This document shows, piece after piece, positions 1 to 7,560 of a stretch of DNA of 16,682 nucleotides. Position numbers and translations under genes: made by a program. Source of the stretch: JABDBK01 sp964533645 (lineage in GTDB: Bacteria; Pseudomonadota; Gammaproteobacteria; DSM-16500); the NCBI GenBank assembly GCA_964533645.1, contig CAZHMQ010000039.1, forward strand, positions 1 through 16,682, read 5' to 3'. The notes beneath the pieces are model-generated. The model was not told the origin of the DNA. It ran no database searches and was given only the letters and a program-made list of their open reading frames with translations. Each line of letters starts with the position of its first letter. Within the stretch, counting starts at the first letter, position 1.

Positions 1-65
1 GGGGGGACGCGCAGTCTCACAAATAAAAGTACAAAAAAAAAAAAACCTGGGGGGCCACCCCCCCA
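1..65. other. GC-rich and homopolymer tract at the window edge
   Basis: This stretch has G runs at 1-6 and 49-54, a run of 13 A at about 33-45, and a G6-CCA-C7 self-complementary stretch at 49-64, unlike the AT-rich DNA around it. No reading frame or known element is visible. It could be a contig end with homopolymer errors, or the remains of a GC-rich palindromic repeat: the ten bases GGGGCCACCC also occur in the inverted repeat at 15924-16011. Confidence 0.4.
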
Positions 66-85
66 TGCTTTAAGCTCAAATCCAA

Positions 86-118
86 ACTGGATGCCAGCTA
101 AAAGCATGCTGGCATGAC
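86..118. repeat. Short palindromic intergenic repeat
   Basis: An 8-bp perfect inverted repeat, ATGCCAGC (91-98) and GCTGGCAT (108-115), with a 9-base loop, flanked by CTGG on the left and GACAG on the right. The pattern CTGGATnCC...GGnATGACA is typical of small dispersed palindromes found between genes in many proteobacteria. Only one copy is seen here, so its repetitive nature is inferred. Confidence 0.5.
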
Positions 119-125
119 AGAGTTC

Positions 126-154
126 AACCTCCTTTACTCAGGAGGTTTTTCTTT
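126..154 (+). terminator. Rho-independent terminator upstream of dnaJ
   Basis: A 7-bp stem, AACCTCC (126-132) with GGAGGTT (141-147), and an 8-base loop is followed by TTTCTTT. It would end a plus-strand transcript entering from the left. By usual gene order that would be dnaK, but no dnaK sequence is present in the window. Confidence 0.7.
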
Positions 155-180
155 ATCTAATAAATGATACAGTGAAAAAT

Positions 181-1293
181 ATGTCAAAACGTGATTATTA
201 TGAAGTACTAAGTGTTTCTCGCAATGCAAGTGACGAAGAGATTAAAAAATCTTTTCGTCGTATGGCAATGAAATATCATCCCGATAGAAATCCTGGCGAT
301 AAAGTTGCAGAAGAAAACTTCAAAGAAGTGAGAGAAGCTTACGAAGTTTTATCGGACAGCCGCAAACGTTCCGCCTACGATCAATTTGGTCATAGTGCGA
401 CAGAAGCAGGTGGTTTTGGAGGTGGTCCGGGTGGTGTGAATTTTACCGATATTTTTGGAGATATTTTCGGAGATATTTTTGGCGGTGGGAGAGCGGGGCC
501 AGAACGAGGTTCAGATTTACGTTACAATCTTGAAATAACTTTAGAGAACGCTGTTTTTGGTAAAACCGTTGAAATCCATGTACCTACATTAATAGCCTGC
601 GGAGATTGTCATGGAAGCGGGGTTCGTAAAGGGGCTAGCGCTGTCACTTGTAATGATTGCGGTGGTCATGGCCAAGTTCGTATACAACAGGGCTTTTTTA
701 CCGTACAACAAACATGTCCTTCTTGTCGTGGAAAAGGTAAGATCATCAAAGATCCATGTGCGAGTTGTCGCGGCAAAGCCAGAGTTAAACAAACAAAAAA
801 ATTATCGGTTAAAATTCCACCTGGCGTTGACACGGGTGATAGAATTCGTTTGAATGGTGAAGGTGAAGCAGGTGAGCTTGGTGCTATGCCTGGTGATCTT
901 TATGTGCAAATTGCAGTGCGGAGCCATGAATTATTTGAAAGAGACGGGGTAAATTTACACTGTGAAGTGCCTATAAGCTTTATTATTGCAACACTAGGCG
1001 GTGAGTTAGATGTGCCTACATTGAATGGTAGAGTTAAATTAAAGATTCCTGCAGAAACACAATCAGGCAAAGTGTTTCGATTGAAAGGAATGGGAGTTCC
1101 GCCTGTTCGTGGGGGTGCAACGGGTGATTTAATGTGTAAAGTAGTAGTAGAAACACCCGTGAATTTGACGCATAAACAAAAAGATTTGTTAAAACAATTT
1201 GAGAAAACCATGTCAGCGGATAATAAACATAATCCTCGGTCTTCTTCATGGTTCAATAGAGCAAAGAAATTTTTTGAAGACATGAAGCTTTAA
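181..1293 (+). CDS. dnaJ: Chaperone protein DnaJ (Hsp40)
   Basis: Cytoplasmic co-chaperone that delivers unfolded substrates to DnaK and stimulates its ATPase. The protein is 370 aa. The J domain (about residues 4-70) carries the HPD triad at 33-35. The Gly/Phe linker (about 77-108) contains DIF motifs that repeat three times as DIFG, encoded by three 12-bp DNA repeats (448-483). The zinc region has four CxxCxGx motifs starting at C140, C157, C179 and C193; the last reads CASCRGKA, with Ala replacing the usual final Gly, but all eight cysteines are present. The C-terminal substrate-binding and dimerisation domains follow. ATG 181 is preferred because it gives the family start MSKRDYYEVL; an in-frame GTG at 172 would add three residues. 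The ribosome binding site is weak. greA follows after 12 bp. Confidence 0.98.
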   Translation: MSKRDYYEVLSVSRNASDEEIKKSFRRMAMKYHPDRNPGDKVAEENFKEVREAYEVLSDSRKRSAYDQFGHSATEAGGFGGGPGGVNFTDIFGDIFGDIFGGGRAGPERGSDLRYNLEITLENAVFGKTVEIHVPTLIACGDCHGSGVRKGASAVTCNDCGGHGQVRIQQGFFTVQQTCPSCRGKGKIIKDPCASCRGKARVKQTKKLSVKIPPGVDTGDRIRLNGEGEAGELGAMPGDLYVQIAVRSHELFERDGVNLHCEVPISFIIATLGGELDVPTLNGRVKLKIPAETQSGKVFRLKGMGVPPVRGGATGDLMCKVVVETPVNLTHKQKDLLKQFEKTMSADNKHNPRSSSWFNRAKKFFEDMKL

Positions 1294-1305
1294 AGGAAGA
1301 ATATT

Positions 1306-1785
1306 ATGATAAAAAAAATACCCATGACCGTTTTAGGCGCAGCCATGTTGCGCGAAGAGTTGAATCGTTTAAAAACGGTAGATAGACCTCGTGTGATAGA
1401 TGCCATTAGCGACGCAAGAGCACATGGTGATTTAAAAGAAAACGCTGAGTATCATGCTGCACGTGAGCAACAAAGTTTTATTGAGGGACGTATTTTAGAA
1501 ATTGAAGGTAAACTTTCTTCTTCACAAATTATTGACGTGACGCAAATTGCCAATACCGGAAAAGTGATATTTGGTACCACGGTAACCTTGATTAACAATA
1601 AAACTGAAGTATCAGTGACTTATAAAATTGTGGGTGAAGACGAAGCTGATATTAACATGTTAAAAATCTCAGTGAGTTCTCCGATTGCACGTGCCATGAT
1701 TGGTAAGCAGGTTGATGATACTATTGAAGTACGCACGCCAGAAGGTGTTACCGATTACGACATTGTTCAAGTGGAACATATTTGA
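1306..1785 (+). CDS. greA: Transcription elongation factor GreA
   Basis: Binds RNA polymerase through the secondary channel and stimulates cleavage of the 3' end of backtracked transcripts. The protein is 159 aa, the normal length. The N-terminal coiled-coil arm (about 10-77) contains the diagnostic HGDLKENAEYHAA stretch, whose acidic residues at the tip sit at the polymerase active centre. The C-terminal FKBP-like domain includes SSPIARAMIGKQVDD. The start is supported by AAGGAAG (1293-1299) just upstream. It lies 12 bp after dnaJ and overlaps rlmE by one base, so co-transcription is likely. In Pseudomonas, dapB and carAB lie between dnaJ and greA; they are absent here. Confidence 0.98.
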   Translation: MIKKIPMTVLGAAMLREELNRLKTVDRPRVIDAISDARAHGDLKENAEYHAAREQQSFIEGRILEIEGKLSSSQIIDVTQIANTGKVIFGTTVTLINNKTEVSVTYKIVGEDEADINMLKISVSSPIARAMIGKQVDDTIEVRTPEGVTDYDIVQVEHI

Positions 1786-2405
1786 TGGCAGGAAAAAAAA
1801 GCAGTAGTAAACGATGGTTGCGAGAGCATTTTTCAGATCCTTATGTGAAACAAGCGCAAGCTGCAGGTTTACGATCTCGAGCTGTTTACAAGCTGCAAGA
1901 AATCATAGAGCGTGATAAACTTTTTAAGCCAGGCATGACGGTTATAGATTTGGGTGCAGCTCCTGGTAGTTGGTCTGAGTTAGCAGTAAAATGCGTAGGC
2001 AAAAAAGGTCGAGTGATTGCCTTAGATATGCTTCCTATGGAACCGATTGAAGGCGTTGAATTCATTCATGGTGATTTTAGCGAAGAGCAAGTGTTGGCTG
2101 ATTTATTAGCAAAAATTGGTGATGCTAAAGTCGATTGGGTCATTTCAGATATAGCTCCTAATATGAGCGGTGTGGAAAGTGTTGACCAGGCTCGTTCTAT
2201 GGCTATCGTTGAGCTTGCTTTGGACTTTGCACTTCATGTCTTAAGCGAATCCTCAGCAGGTGGTTTTTTGGTTAAAGTTTTTCAAGGTGAAGGATTTGAT
2301 GCTTTTTTACTAGAAATGCGTAAACATTTTAAAAAAATTGTGATTCGAAAGCCTAAAGCTTCTCGCGGACGATCTCGAGAGATTTATATTTTGGCAAGAA
2401 ATTAA
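1785..2405 (+). CDS. rlmE: 23S rRNA (uridine-2'-O)-methyltransferase RlmE (FtsJ/RrmJ)
   Basis: SAM-dependent enzyme that 2'-O-methylates U2552 of 23S rRNA in the peptidyl-transferase A-loop during late 50S assembly. The protein is 206 aa. The SAM-binding loop DLGAAPGSW is at 55-63. The K-D-K-E catalytic set of the family is visible as K36 (RAVYKLQEI), D122 (ISDIAPNMSG), K164 (FLVKVFQGEG) and E199 (SREIYILAR). The ATG overlaps the greA stop as TGATG, which points to translational coupling; a TTG at 1782 is possible but less likely. yhbY, often next to it in Pseudomonas-type orders, is absent. Confidence 0.97.
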   Translation: MAGKKSSSKRWLREHFSDPYVKQAQAAGLRSRAVYKLQEIIERDKLFKPGMTVIDLGAAPGSWSELAVKCVGKKGRVIALDMLPMEPIEGVEFIHGDFSEEQVLADLLAKIGDAKVDWVISDIAPNMSGVESVDQARSMAIVELALDFALHVLSESSAGGFLVKVFQGEGFDAFLLEMRKHFKKIVIRKPKASRGRSREIYILARN

Positions 2406-2552
2406 TATCCGATTATTTGTGCAGAATTTACGGATAAACTGTTTTGTTGGTTACAATGCGTTCATGACACCATGCATCACTGTATATCGCTACGAACGCT
2501 TATGATGTATGATTATATTAATAGATTAGTGAAATGAAAGGGGCTCGCCCAC

Positions 2553-4484
2553 GTGAATGATACTATTAAGACGATACTATTGTGGATGGTTGCAGGAATC
2601 ATCCTGGTTTCCGTTTTTAACATATTTGGACCTAAGCGTGAGCCTGAAGAAAGAATACCTTACTCTTCGTTTGTGAATGATATCAAGCAAGGTAATATTA
2701 GCTCAGTTAAGATCGCTGATCAAAACGTCACTGGAGTGATGCATAACAATAAAACATTTACGACTTATCTTCCCATTGCAAATGATCAACAAATTTTAAA
2801 AGAAATGCTTGATAAGGGTGTCAATATCAATGGCATTCCACCAGAGCAACCAGGGCTAATGATGCATTTACTTAATTTATTACCTTGGATCATTCTTTTT
2901 GCTATATGGATTTATGTGCTACGCCAACAAGCGGGTGCTGGTCGTGGAGGTGCGTTTTCATTTGGTCGTAGTCGCGCTCGTCTTTTAGGTGAAGATCAAG
3001 TAAAAGTAACTTTTGCTGACGTAGCAGGTTGCGAAGAAGCAAAAGAAGAAGTGAAAGAGCTCGTCGAATTTTTACGAGATCCCAGTAAATTCCAGAAGTT
3101 AGGCGGAAAAATTCCACAAGGCGTGTTACTGGTAGGTCCTCCAGGCACAGGTAAAACTTTACTTGCTAAAGCAGTTGCAGGTGAAGCGAAAGTTCCTTTT
3201 TTCACGATATCAGGTTCAGATTTTGTGGAAATGTTTGTCGGTGTGGGTGCGTCGCGTGTGCGAGATATGTTTGAACAAGCTAAAAAACAAGCTCCTTGCA
3301 TCATTTTCATTGATGAAATTGATGCGGTAGGACGTCACCGTGGCGCGGGTTTAGGTGGCGGGCATGATGAACGCGAGCAAACATTGAATCAGTTATTAGT
3401 TGAAATGGATGGCTTCCAAGGAAATGAAGGGGTGATTGTGGTTGCTGCTACCAATCGTCCTGATGTGTTGGATAATGCCTTGTTGCGTCCAGGCCGTTTT
3501 GATCGTCAAGTAGTTGTGGGACTTCCTGATGTAAGAGGACGTGAGCAAATACTCAGAGTGCACATGCGAAAAGTACCTTTGGGTGACGATGTAGAACCCG
3601 CTGTTATTGCACGCGGTACTCCAGGTTTTTCAGGTGCAGATTTAGCTAATATTGTCAATGAAGCCGCACTTTTTGCAGCTCGTGCGAATAGGCGTGCCGT
3701 CGGCATGAATGAGTTTGAAAAAGCTAAAGATAAAGTCATTATGGGTGCTGAACGTCGCTCTATGGTAATGAGCGAATCAGAAAAAAAATTAACCGCTTAT
3801 CATGAAGCAGGTCATGCTATTGTAGGTCTATTAGTACCAGAACATGATCCTGTGCATAAAGTTACTATTATTCCTCGAGGACGGGCCTTAGGTGTTACCA
3901 TGTTTTTGCCTGAAGGTGATCGTTATAGTCATACTAAGGAATATCTTGAAAGTAAAATTTCTAGTCTTTTTGGCGGACGAATTGCTGAAGCCATCGTTTT
4001 CGGACAAGATAAGGTTACAACAGGCGCATCAAACGACATTCAAAAAGCCACAGAACTGGCTCGAAATATGGTCACAAAGTGGGGATTATCTGCTAAACTT
4101 GGGCCTCTCACGTTTGGCGAAGATGAGCGCGAAGTTTTCCTTGGTCATGCGGTCACCCGACATAAAGAAATTTCAGAAGCAACTTCTGGCATTATTGACC
4201 AAGAAGTGCGCGATATTGTTGATAGAAATTATCAACGAGCCGAGAAAATTTTAAAAGAATATCTTGATAAATTGCATATTATGGCGGAAGCACTGATTAA
4301 ATATGAAACTATTAGCCTTGATCAAATTAACGATGTGATGTCTGGTAGGACTATACGTGAACCTTCAAATTGGACGGATCAACAAGCTTCTGCTAATAAC
4401 AAAAAAGCAGCTGTGAAAGATTCGGACGAGCAACAAAAAACTCCGACGAATGATAATTTGGAAACCGATTCAGCACATGATTAA
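2553..4484 (+). CDS. ftsH: ATP-dependent zinc metalloprotease FtsH
   Basis: Membrane-anchored hexameric AAA+ protease. In E. coli it degrades misassembled membrane proteins and regulators such as LpxC and RpoH. The protein is 643 aa, full length. Two membrane segments (about 7-25 and 105-123) flank a periplasmic domain. The AAA+ module has Walker A GPPGTGKT (195-202), Walker B IIFIDEID (250-257) and an SRH region with ARG-finger context RPGRFDR. The zinc protease motif HEAGH is at 417-421. The start is GTG 2553, preceded by AAAGGGG (2537-2543) and giving the family N-terminus MNDTIKTILLWMV; no better ATG exists in frame. The 147-bp gap after rlmE probably holds its promoter, but I see no convincing -35/-10 pair there and no sigma-32 match. 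The Ser/Asn/Lys-rich C-terminal tail is variable in the family. Confidence 0.99.
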   Translation: MNDTIKTILLWMVAGIILVSVFNIFGPKREPEERIPYSSFVNDIKQGNISSVKIADQNVTGVMHNNKTFTTYLPIANDQQILKEMLDKGVNINGIPPEQPGLMMHLLNLLPWIILFAIWIYVLRQQAGAGRGGAFSFGRSRARLLGEDQVKVTFADVAGCEEAKEEVKELVEFLRDPSKFQKLGGKIPQGVLLVGPPGTGKTLLAKAVAGEAKVPFFTISGSDFVEMFVGVGASRVRDMFEQAKKQAPCIIFIDEIDAVGRHRGAGLGGGHDEREQTLNQLLVEMDGFQGNEGVIVVAATNRPDVLDNALLRPGRFDRQVVVGLPDVRGREQILRVHMRKVPLGDDVEPAVIARGTPGFSGADLANIVNEAALFAARANRRAVGMNEFEKAKDKVIMGAERRSMVMSESEKKLTAYHEAGHAIVGLLVPEHDPVHKVTIIPRGRALGVTMFLPEGDRYSHTKEYLESKISSLFGGRIAEAIVFGQDKVTTGASNDIQKATELARNMVTKWGLSAKLGPLTFGEDEREVFLGHAVTRHKEISEATSGIIDQEVRDIVDRNYQRAEKILKEYLDKLHIMAEALIKYETISLDQINDVMSGRTIREPSNWTDQQASANNKKAAVKDSDEQQKTPTNDNLETDSAHD

Positions 4485-5865
4485 AGCATCTCTTAATGCT
4501 CAAAAGCCACGCACCTACTTTGGAACCGATGGTATCCGTGGTCGTGTGGGCCTGTGGCCAATCAATGCTGAATTCATTCTTAAGCTAGGTTGGGCTGTAG
4601 GTAAGGTATTGGCTCGTCATGGAACCGGCAAAGTTTTGATAGGAAAAGATACTCGCATTTCGGGTTATATGTTCGAATCGGTGTTAGAGGCAGGCTTGTC
4701 TGCCGCTGGTGTTGATATCCATTTATTAGGTCCTATGCCTACCCCTGCGATTGCTTATCTTACCCGTACCTTACGAGCCCAAGCAGGTATTGTCATTAGC
4801 GCTTCACATAATCCTTATTATGATAATGGTATTAAATTTTTCTCAGCTCAAGGGACTAAACTTGCCGACGACATTGAGCTTGCCATTGAAGAGCAACTTG
4901 ACAAAAGCATGACTACTGTTGATTCTGCCCAGCTTGGTAAAGCTGTTAGAGTTGTGGATGCGCCCGGAAGGTATATTGAGTTTTGTAAAAGCACGGTTTC
5001 ATCTGACTTCAATTTAAATAGGCTTAAAATCGTTGTTGATTGTGCAAATGGAGCGGCTTATCACATTGCACCTAATGTTTTCCGTGAATTGGGGGCAGAA
5101 GTCATTGACATTGGTGTTGATCCCAATGGTTTAAATATCAATTTGCATTGCGGTGCAACACATCCTGAAATATTGCAACGTCGTGTTATTCAAGAACAAG
5201 CTGATTTAGGCATAGCACTCGATGGCGATGGCGATCGCGTTATCATGGTAGATCATGAAGGTAATATGTTAGATGGTGATGAATTGATGTATATCATTGC
5301 CAAACATAGACATGAACTCGGTATGTTAAAAGGCGGTATCGTAGGAACAGTCATGTCTAATATGGGCTTTGAAAATGCTTTACAAGAAATGCATATTCCT
5401 TTTGTAAGAGTTCCTGTGGGCGATAGATATGTGATGTCAGCATTAGCGAAGCAACGTTGGTGTTTAGGCGGTGAACCATCCGGACATATTATTTGCTCTG
5501 AGGTAATGACAACAGGTGATGGTATTGTTGCGGCACTGCAAGTGCTTTCTGCTATGCGTTATAAATCACAAACGTTAGCGGAATTAAAGTCTGGATTAGT
5601 TAAATATCCACAAGTTTTAATAAATGTTAAAGTTGATGAAAAATATGATTTAGCAAAAAGCACGTCTGTGCAGGATTTAGTGAAAAATATAGAAAAAGAA
5701 TTAAGCAAAACAGGCCGAATTTTGTTGCGACGTTCAGGCACTGAGTCTTTGGTGCGTGTGATGGTTGAAGGTAGAGATGAGGTAAAAGTCCATCAGTTGG
5801 CGCATGAGCTAGCAGATAAGGTCAGAGAAGACTCATCGCTTTTCATCAACCAGGCGTGTCAGTAG
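4477..5865 (+). CDS. glmM: Phosphoglucosamine mutase GlmM
   Basis: Interconverts glucosamine-6-phosphate and glucosamine-1-phosphate, the step before GlmU in UDP-GlcNAc synthesis for peptidoglycan and LPS. The protein is 462 aa with start 4477. Visible family features are TYFGTDGIRGRVG near the N-terminus, the phosphoserine loop ISASHNP with S110 as the catalytic serine, the Mg2+ loop DGDGDR (249-254), the sugar-binding GGEPSGH, and the C-terminal phosphate loop RRSGTES (E. coli has KSGTEP, so Ser replaces Pro). The chosen ATG overlaps the ftsH end by 8 bp (ATGATTAA); an in-frame ATG at 4450 would add nine residues without homology. folP, which normally sits between ftsH and glmM, is missing. 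Confidence 0.98.
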   Translation: MIKASLNAQKPRTYFGTDGIRGRVGLWPINAEFILKLGWAVGKVLARHGTGKVLIGKDTRISGYMFESVLEAGLSAAGVDIHLLGPMPTPAIAYLTRTLRAQAGIVISASHNPYYDNGIKFFSAQGTKLADDIELAIEEQLDKSMTTVDSAQLGKAVRVVDAPGRYIEFCKSTVSSDFNLNRLKIVVDCANGAAYHIAPNVFRELGAEVIDIGVDPNGLNINLHCGATHPEILQRRVIQEQADLGIALDGDGDRVIMVDHEGNMLDGDELMYIIAKHRHELGMLKGGIVGTVMSNMGFENALQEMHIPFVRVPVGDRYVMSALAKQRWCLGGEPSGHIICSEVMTTGDGIVAALQVLSAMRYKSQTLAELKSGLVKYPQVLINVKVDEKYDLAKSTSVQDLVKNIEKELSKTGRILLRRSGTESLVRVMVEGRDEVKVHQLAHELADKVREDSSLFINQACQ

Positions 5866-5964
5866 TGCGTTTAAGCCGCAGATACTTCTCGTAAATCCTC
5901 TAGCATATTTTGAGTTTGACGTAATCCCTTGATTTTAAAAAGCTTATTTCATCATGTAGTGATA

Positions 5965-5993
5965 TTGTATATTTAACACACATAGTGTATAAT
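5965..5993 (+). promoter_or_regulatory. Sigma-70-type promoter of the 335-aa gene
   Basis: A -35 TTGTAT (5965-5970), a 17-base spacer and a consensus -10 TATAAT (5988-5993). Transcription should begin near 6000, leaving a leader of about 27 bases with the ribosome binding site AAGGTGA at 6017-6023. Confidence 0.7.
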
Positions 5994-6002
5994 AATTATA
6001 CA
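5986..6002. promoter_or_regulatory. Perfect 17-bp palindrome over the -10: candidate operator
   Basis: TGTATAAT (5986-5993), a central A and ATTATACA (5995-6002) form a perfect dyad that covers the -10 hexamer and the expected start site. A dimeric repressor bound here would block the promoter. No regulator can be named from sequence alone, and AT-rich palindromes of this size can occur by chance. Confidence 0.5.
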
Positions 6003-6026
6003 ATGTCCTTATTTAAAAGGTGAAGC

Positions 6027-7034
6027 ATGAGTCAATCGAGGTTTCCAGAATATTATATTTCATATGTTGTAAATCCGTCTCGGCATCATAGCTTTATCGT
6101 AGTGAGTAAAAAGACTGAAGAAAAGGCGCCTCCAGCACTGATAGCGAGTTTTGGATTATATGGACGTTATGATGCTTACATAAGTGAGATCATAACCAAT
6201 GGATTTATATCAGAACCAGGTCGAATAAGATCCGAACATTATTATGATAACAGATTGATTTCCAATGCGGGTAACTCTGATTTAGTCCCGCTTGTAGGTA
6301 AAAGCTTTGTTATTTCACAAGATATAGCAATAAGTATTGTAGAAAGAGGTATAAAGGACGCAAAAATAGATCAAATTAACCCCGAAACACAACCAAAAAA
6401 CATTAAAGATAGTAAAGACCCAGCTTTGACAGATCAGGAAAACGTGTATCGTAAATGGTTTTTAACTTTTCCAAATCGTAATATACAAGGCGGTCCTCGT
6501 TTCAATGGACGTGATTTTAATTGCCATAAATACGCTCTTTTTATTTTAAGACATGCGGGAATTCGAGACTCCTATTTAGAAAGTTTTAATTTTCCACCGG
6601 ATTCTGGGGATCTGGGATTCATTGACTTACAACATTTAAACATAGAGGAAAAACCTTCTGCTGCTATTGTTGCTCCTTCAGGTTATGATAATATTTTTTA
6701 TGCTCAGGAAACATGTGTACAAGGAGCCATTGCATTACTTAAAGATTATTCTGCAGTGTCTTTATTTCATCTTAAACGGCATTATCGCAATGAGGTAGGA
6801 AGCGTATTAAAGGACATAGAAGCTCATCCTGAAAAATATCTAGATATCGCAGCTATTATTACTGCAATTAATGAGAGGATACCAGGACATCGTTATTATG
6901 GCGGTTCGTTACAAAGACGTTTGGATTACTTGCAACAACATTGTTCGAAAGAAGAGTTTGATGCTGTAATAGCTAGAAAAAAAGCTAGCGGGGAAACCGT
7001 TTGCAGATCCAGTTTTGATGGCCAAGTGTCTTAA
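6027..7034 (+). CDS. Unrecognised 335-aa protein; possible permuted papain-fold cysteine enzyme or effector
   Basis: I do not recognise this protein as a member of a named family. It is soluble, with no signal peptide or membrane segment. The N-terminal part has a beta-strand-like stretch with two histidines, NPSRHHSFIVVS (H20, H21), followed by a Gly/Tyr-rich strand (FGLYGRY). Much later comes FNCHKYALFIL (C166) at the start of a predicted helix. A His strand first and an NC-x-x-[FY]-A helix afterwards is the residue order of circularly permuted papain-like folds (LRAT, YiiX, PPPDE types), so H20/H21 and C166 are candidate catalytic residues; this is inference from pattern only. The C-terminal half is mainly charged helices. 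The gene has its own promoter, palindrome and ribosome binding site, and sits between two conserved blocks. A single regulated gene of unknown family in a probably host-associated bacterium could encode a secreted effector, but no secretion signal is demonstrable. Confidence 0.85.
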   Translation: MSQSRFPEYYISYVVNPSRHHSFIVVSKKTEEKAPPALIASFGLYGRYDAYISEIITNGFISEPGRIRSEHYYDNRLISNAGNSDLVPLVGKSFVISQDIAISIVERGIKDAKIDQINPETQPKNIKDSKDPALTDQENVYRKWFLTFPNRNIQGGPRFNGRDFNCHKYALFILRHAGIRDSYLESFNFPPDSGDLGFIDLQHLNIEEKPSAAIVAPSGYDNIFYAQETCVQGAIALLKDYSAVSLFHLKRHYRNEVGSVLKDIEAHPEKYLDIAAIITAINERIPGHRYYGGSLQRRLDYLQQHCSKEEFDAVIARKKASGETVCRSSFDGQVS

Positions 7035-7044
7035 ATAAATATAC

Positions 7045-7094
7045 ATTTCGCCTCATATTATGTTTTTGTGCGAAAAAACAATAAAAGGCGAAAT
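7045..7094. terminator. Long hairpin between convergent genes, probable bidirectional terminator
   Basis: An outer perfect 9-bp stem, ATTTCGCCT (7045-7053) with AGGCGAAAT (7086-7094), encloses an inner stem, TGTTTTT (7061-7067) with AAAAACA (7074-7080). It lies between the ends of the 335-aa gene and the convergent HU gene. There is no clean T-run after the outer stem on the plus strand; on the minus strand an AT-rich TATATTTATTT follows. The terminator role is inferred from position. Confidence 0.5.
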
Positions 7095-7105
7095 GAATCC
7101 TGAGA

Positions 7106-7492
7106 TTAGACAACCATTTCTTTCAGCTTTCTAAGTGCTCTTATTTTAACCACCTTATGAGCTGGTTTTGCTTTAAACATGACTTTTTCACCAGTAAACG
7201 GATTAATACCTTCACGAGCTTTGCGTGCTGGTTTGTTCACTACGTTAATTTTTAAGAGACCTGGTAAAGTGAATTTTCCTGGTCCTCTAGACTTAACGTG
7301 TAGCTCTATGACGGTGCCTAACGCTTCCATTACGGCAACAGCGTCTTTTTTTGCAAGACCAGTCATATCCATGACAGCCTTGACAATGCCGCTTTTAGTC
7401 AATGGATCTTTAACCACAGGCAATTTTGCCTTAAACACGGGTTTTTTCACCACTTTTTTTGCAGATTTGGCAGAAGCTTTTTTTGCAGCCAT
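7106..7492 (-). CDS. HU-family DNA-binding protein with Lys/Ala-rich N-terminal extension
   Basis: Nucleoid-associated protein of the HU/IHF superfamily, 128 aa. Residues 1-29 form a Lys/Ala/Val-rich tail (MAAKKASAKSAKKVV...) with no counterpart in ordinary 90-aa HU. The HU fold follows: helices about 31-66 (LTKSGIVKAVMDMTGLAKKD), then the strands with GPGKFTLPGLLKI (70-82), the DNA-binding arm around REGINPFTGE (93-102) where the canonical form is GRNPxTGE, and a basic C-terminus. The start is ATG 7492, preceded by AGAGGA (7501-7506, 8-base gap); an upstream in-frame start at 7549 lacks support. The tail resembles histone H1-like lysine tails and may add non-specific DNA binding. The gene is transcribed alone, divergent from rplM. 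Confidence 0.9.
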   Translation of the reverse strand: MAAKKASAKSAKKVVKKPVFKAKLPVVKDPLTKSGIVKAVMDMTGLAKKDAVAVMEALGTVIELHVKSRGPGKFTLPGLLKINVVNKPARKAREGINPFTGEKVMFKAKPAHKVVKIRALRKLKEMVV

Positions 7493-7531
7493 TGTTTCAT
7501 TCCTCTTAAAAGTCAAAAAGATGCACTGCCT

Positions 7532-7560
7532 ACAATAGCATATTTGCATTATTTTGCGAA
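7532..7560 (-). promoter_or_regulatory. Candidate promoter of the HU-type gene
   Basis: Read on the minus strand, TTCGCA (7560-7555) and TATTGT (7537-7532) are separated by 17 bases, with a TGC extended -10 just before TATTGT. Each hexamer matches the consensus at four of six positions. This would give a leader of about 35 bases. Confidence 0.45.

Noticed and set aside
172..180. GTG 172 as the dnaJ start
   Set aside because: It adds only MKN before the family start MSKRDYYEVL and has no better ribosome binding site than ATG 181.
900..1283. Minus-strand frames within dnaJ, ftsH and other genes
   Set aside because: They are opposite-strand shadows of well-identified genes, without ribosome binding sites or recognisable motifs.
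2406..2552. Sigma-32 heat-shock promoter for ftsH
   Set aside because: No CTTGAAA with CCCCAT at suitable spacing is present in the 147-bp gap; only weak AT-rich -10-like hexamers and a GCGTTC...GAACGC inverted repeat (2458-2499) are seen.
6027..7034. Toxin-antitoxin pair or defence system formed by the 335-aa gene and the HU gene
   Set aside because: The genes are convergent with separate promoters and a hairpin between them, and neither resembles a known toxin, antitoxin or defence protein.
7493..7549. Longer N-terminus (19 residues) for the HU-type protein
   Set aside because: The extension MQICYCRQ... lacks a ribosome binding site and overlaps the promoter and the strong AGAGGA site used by ATG 7492.
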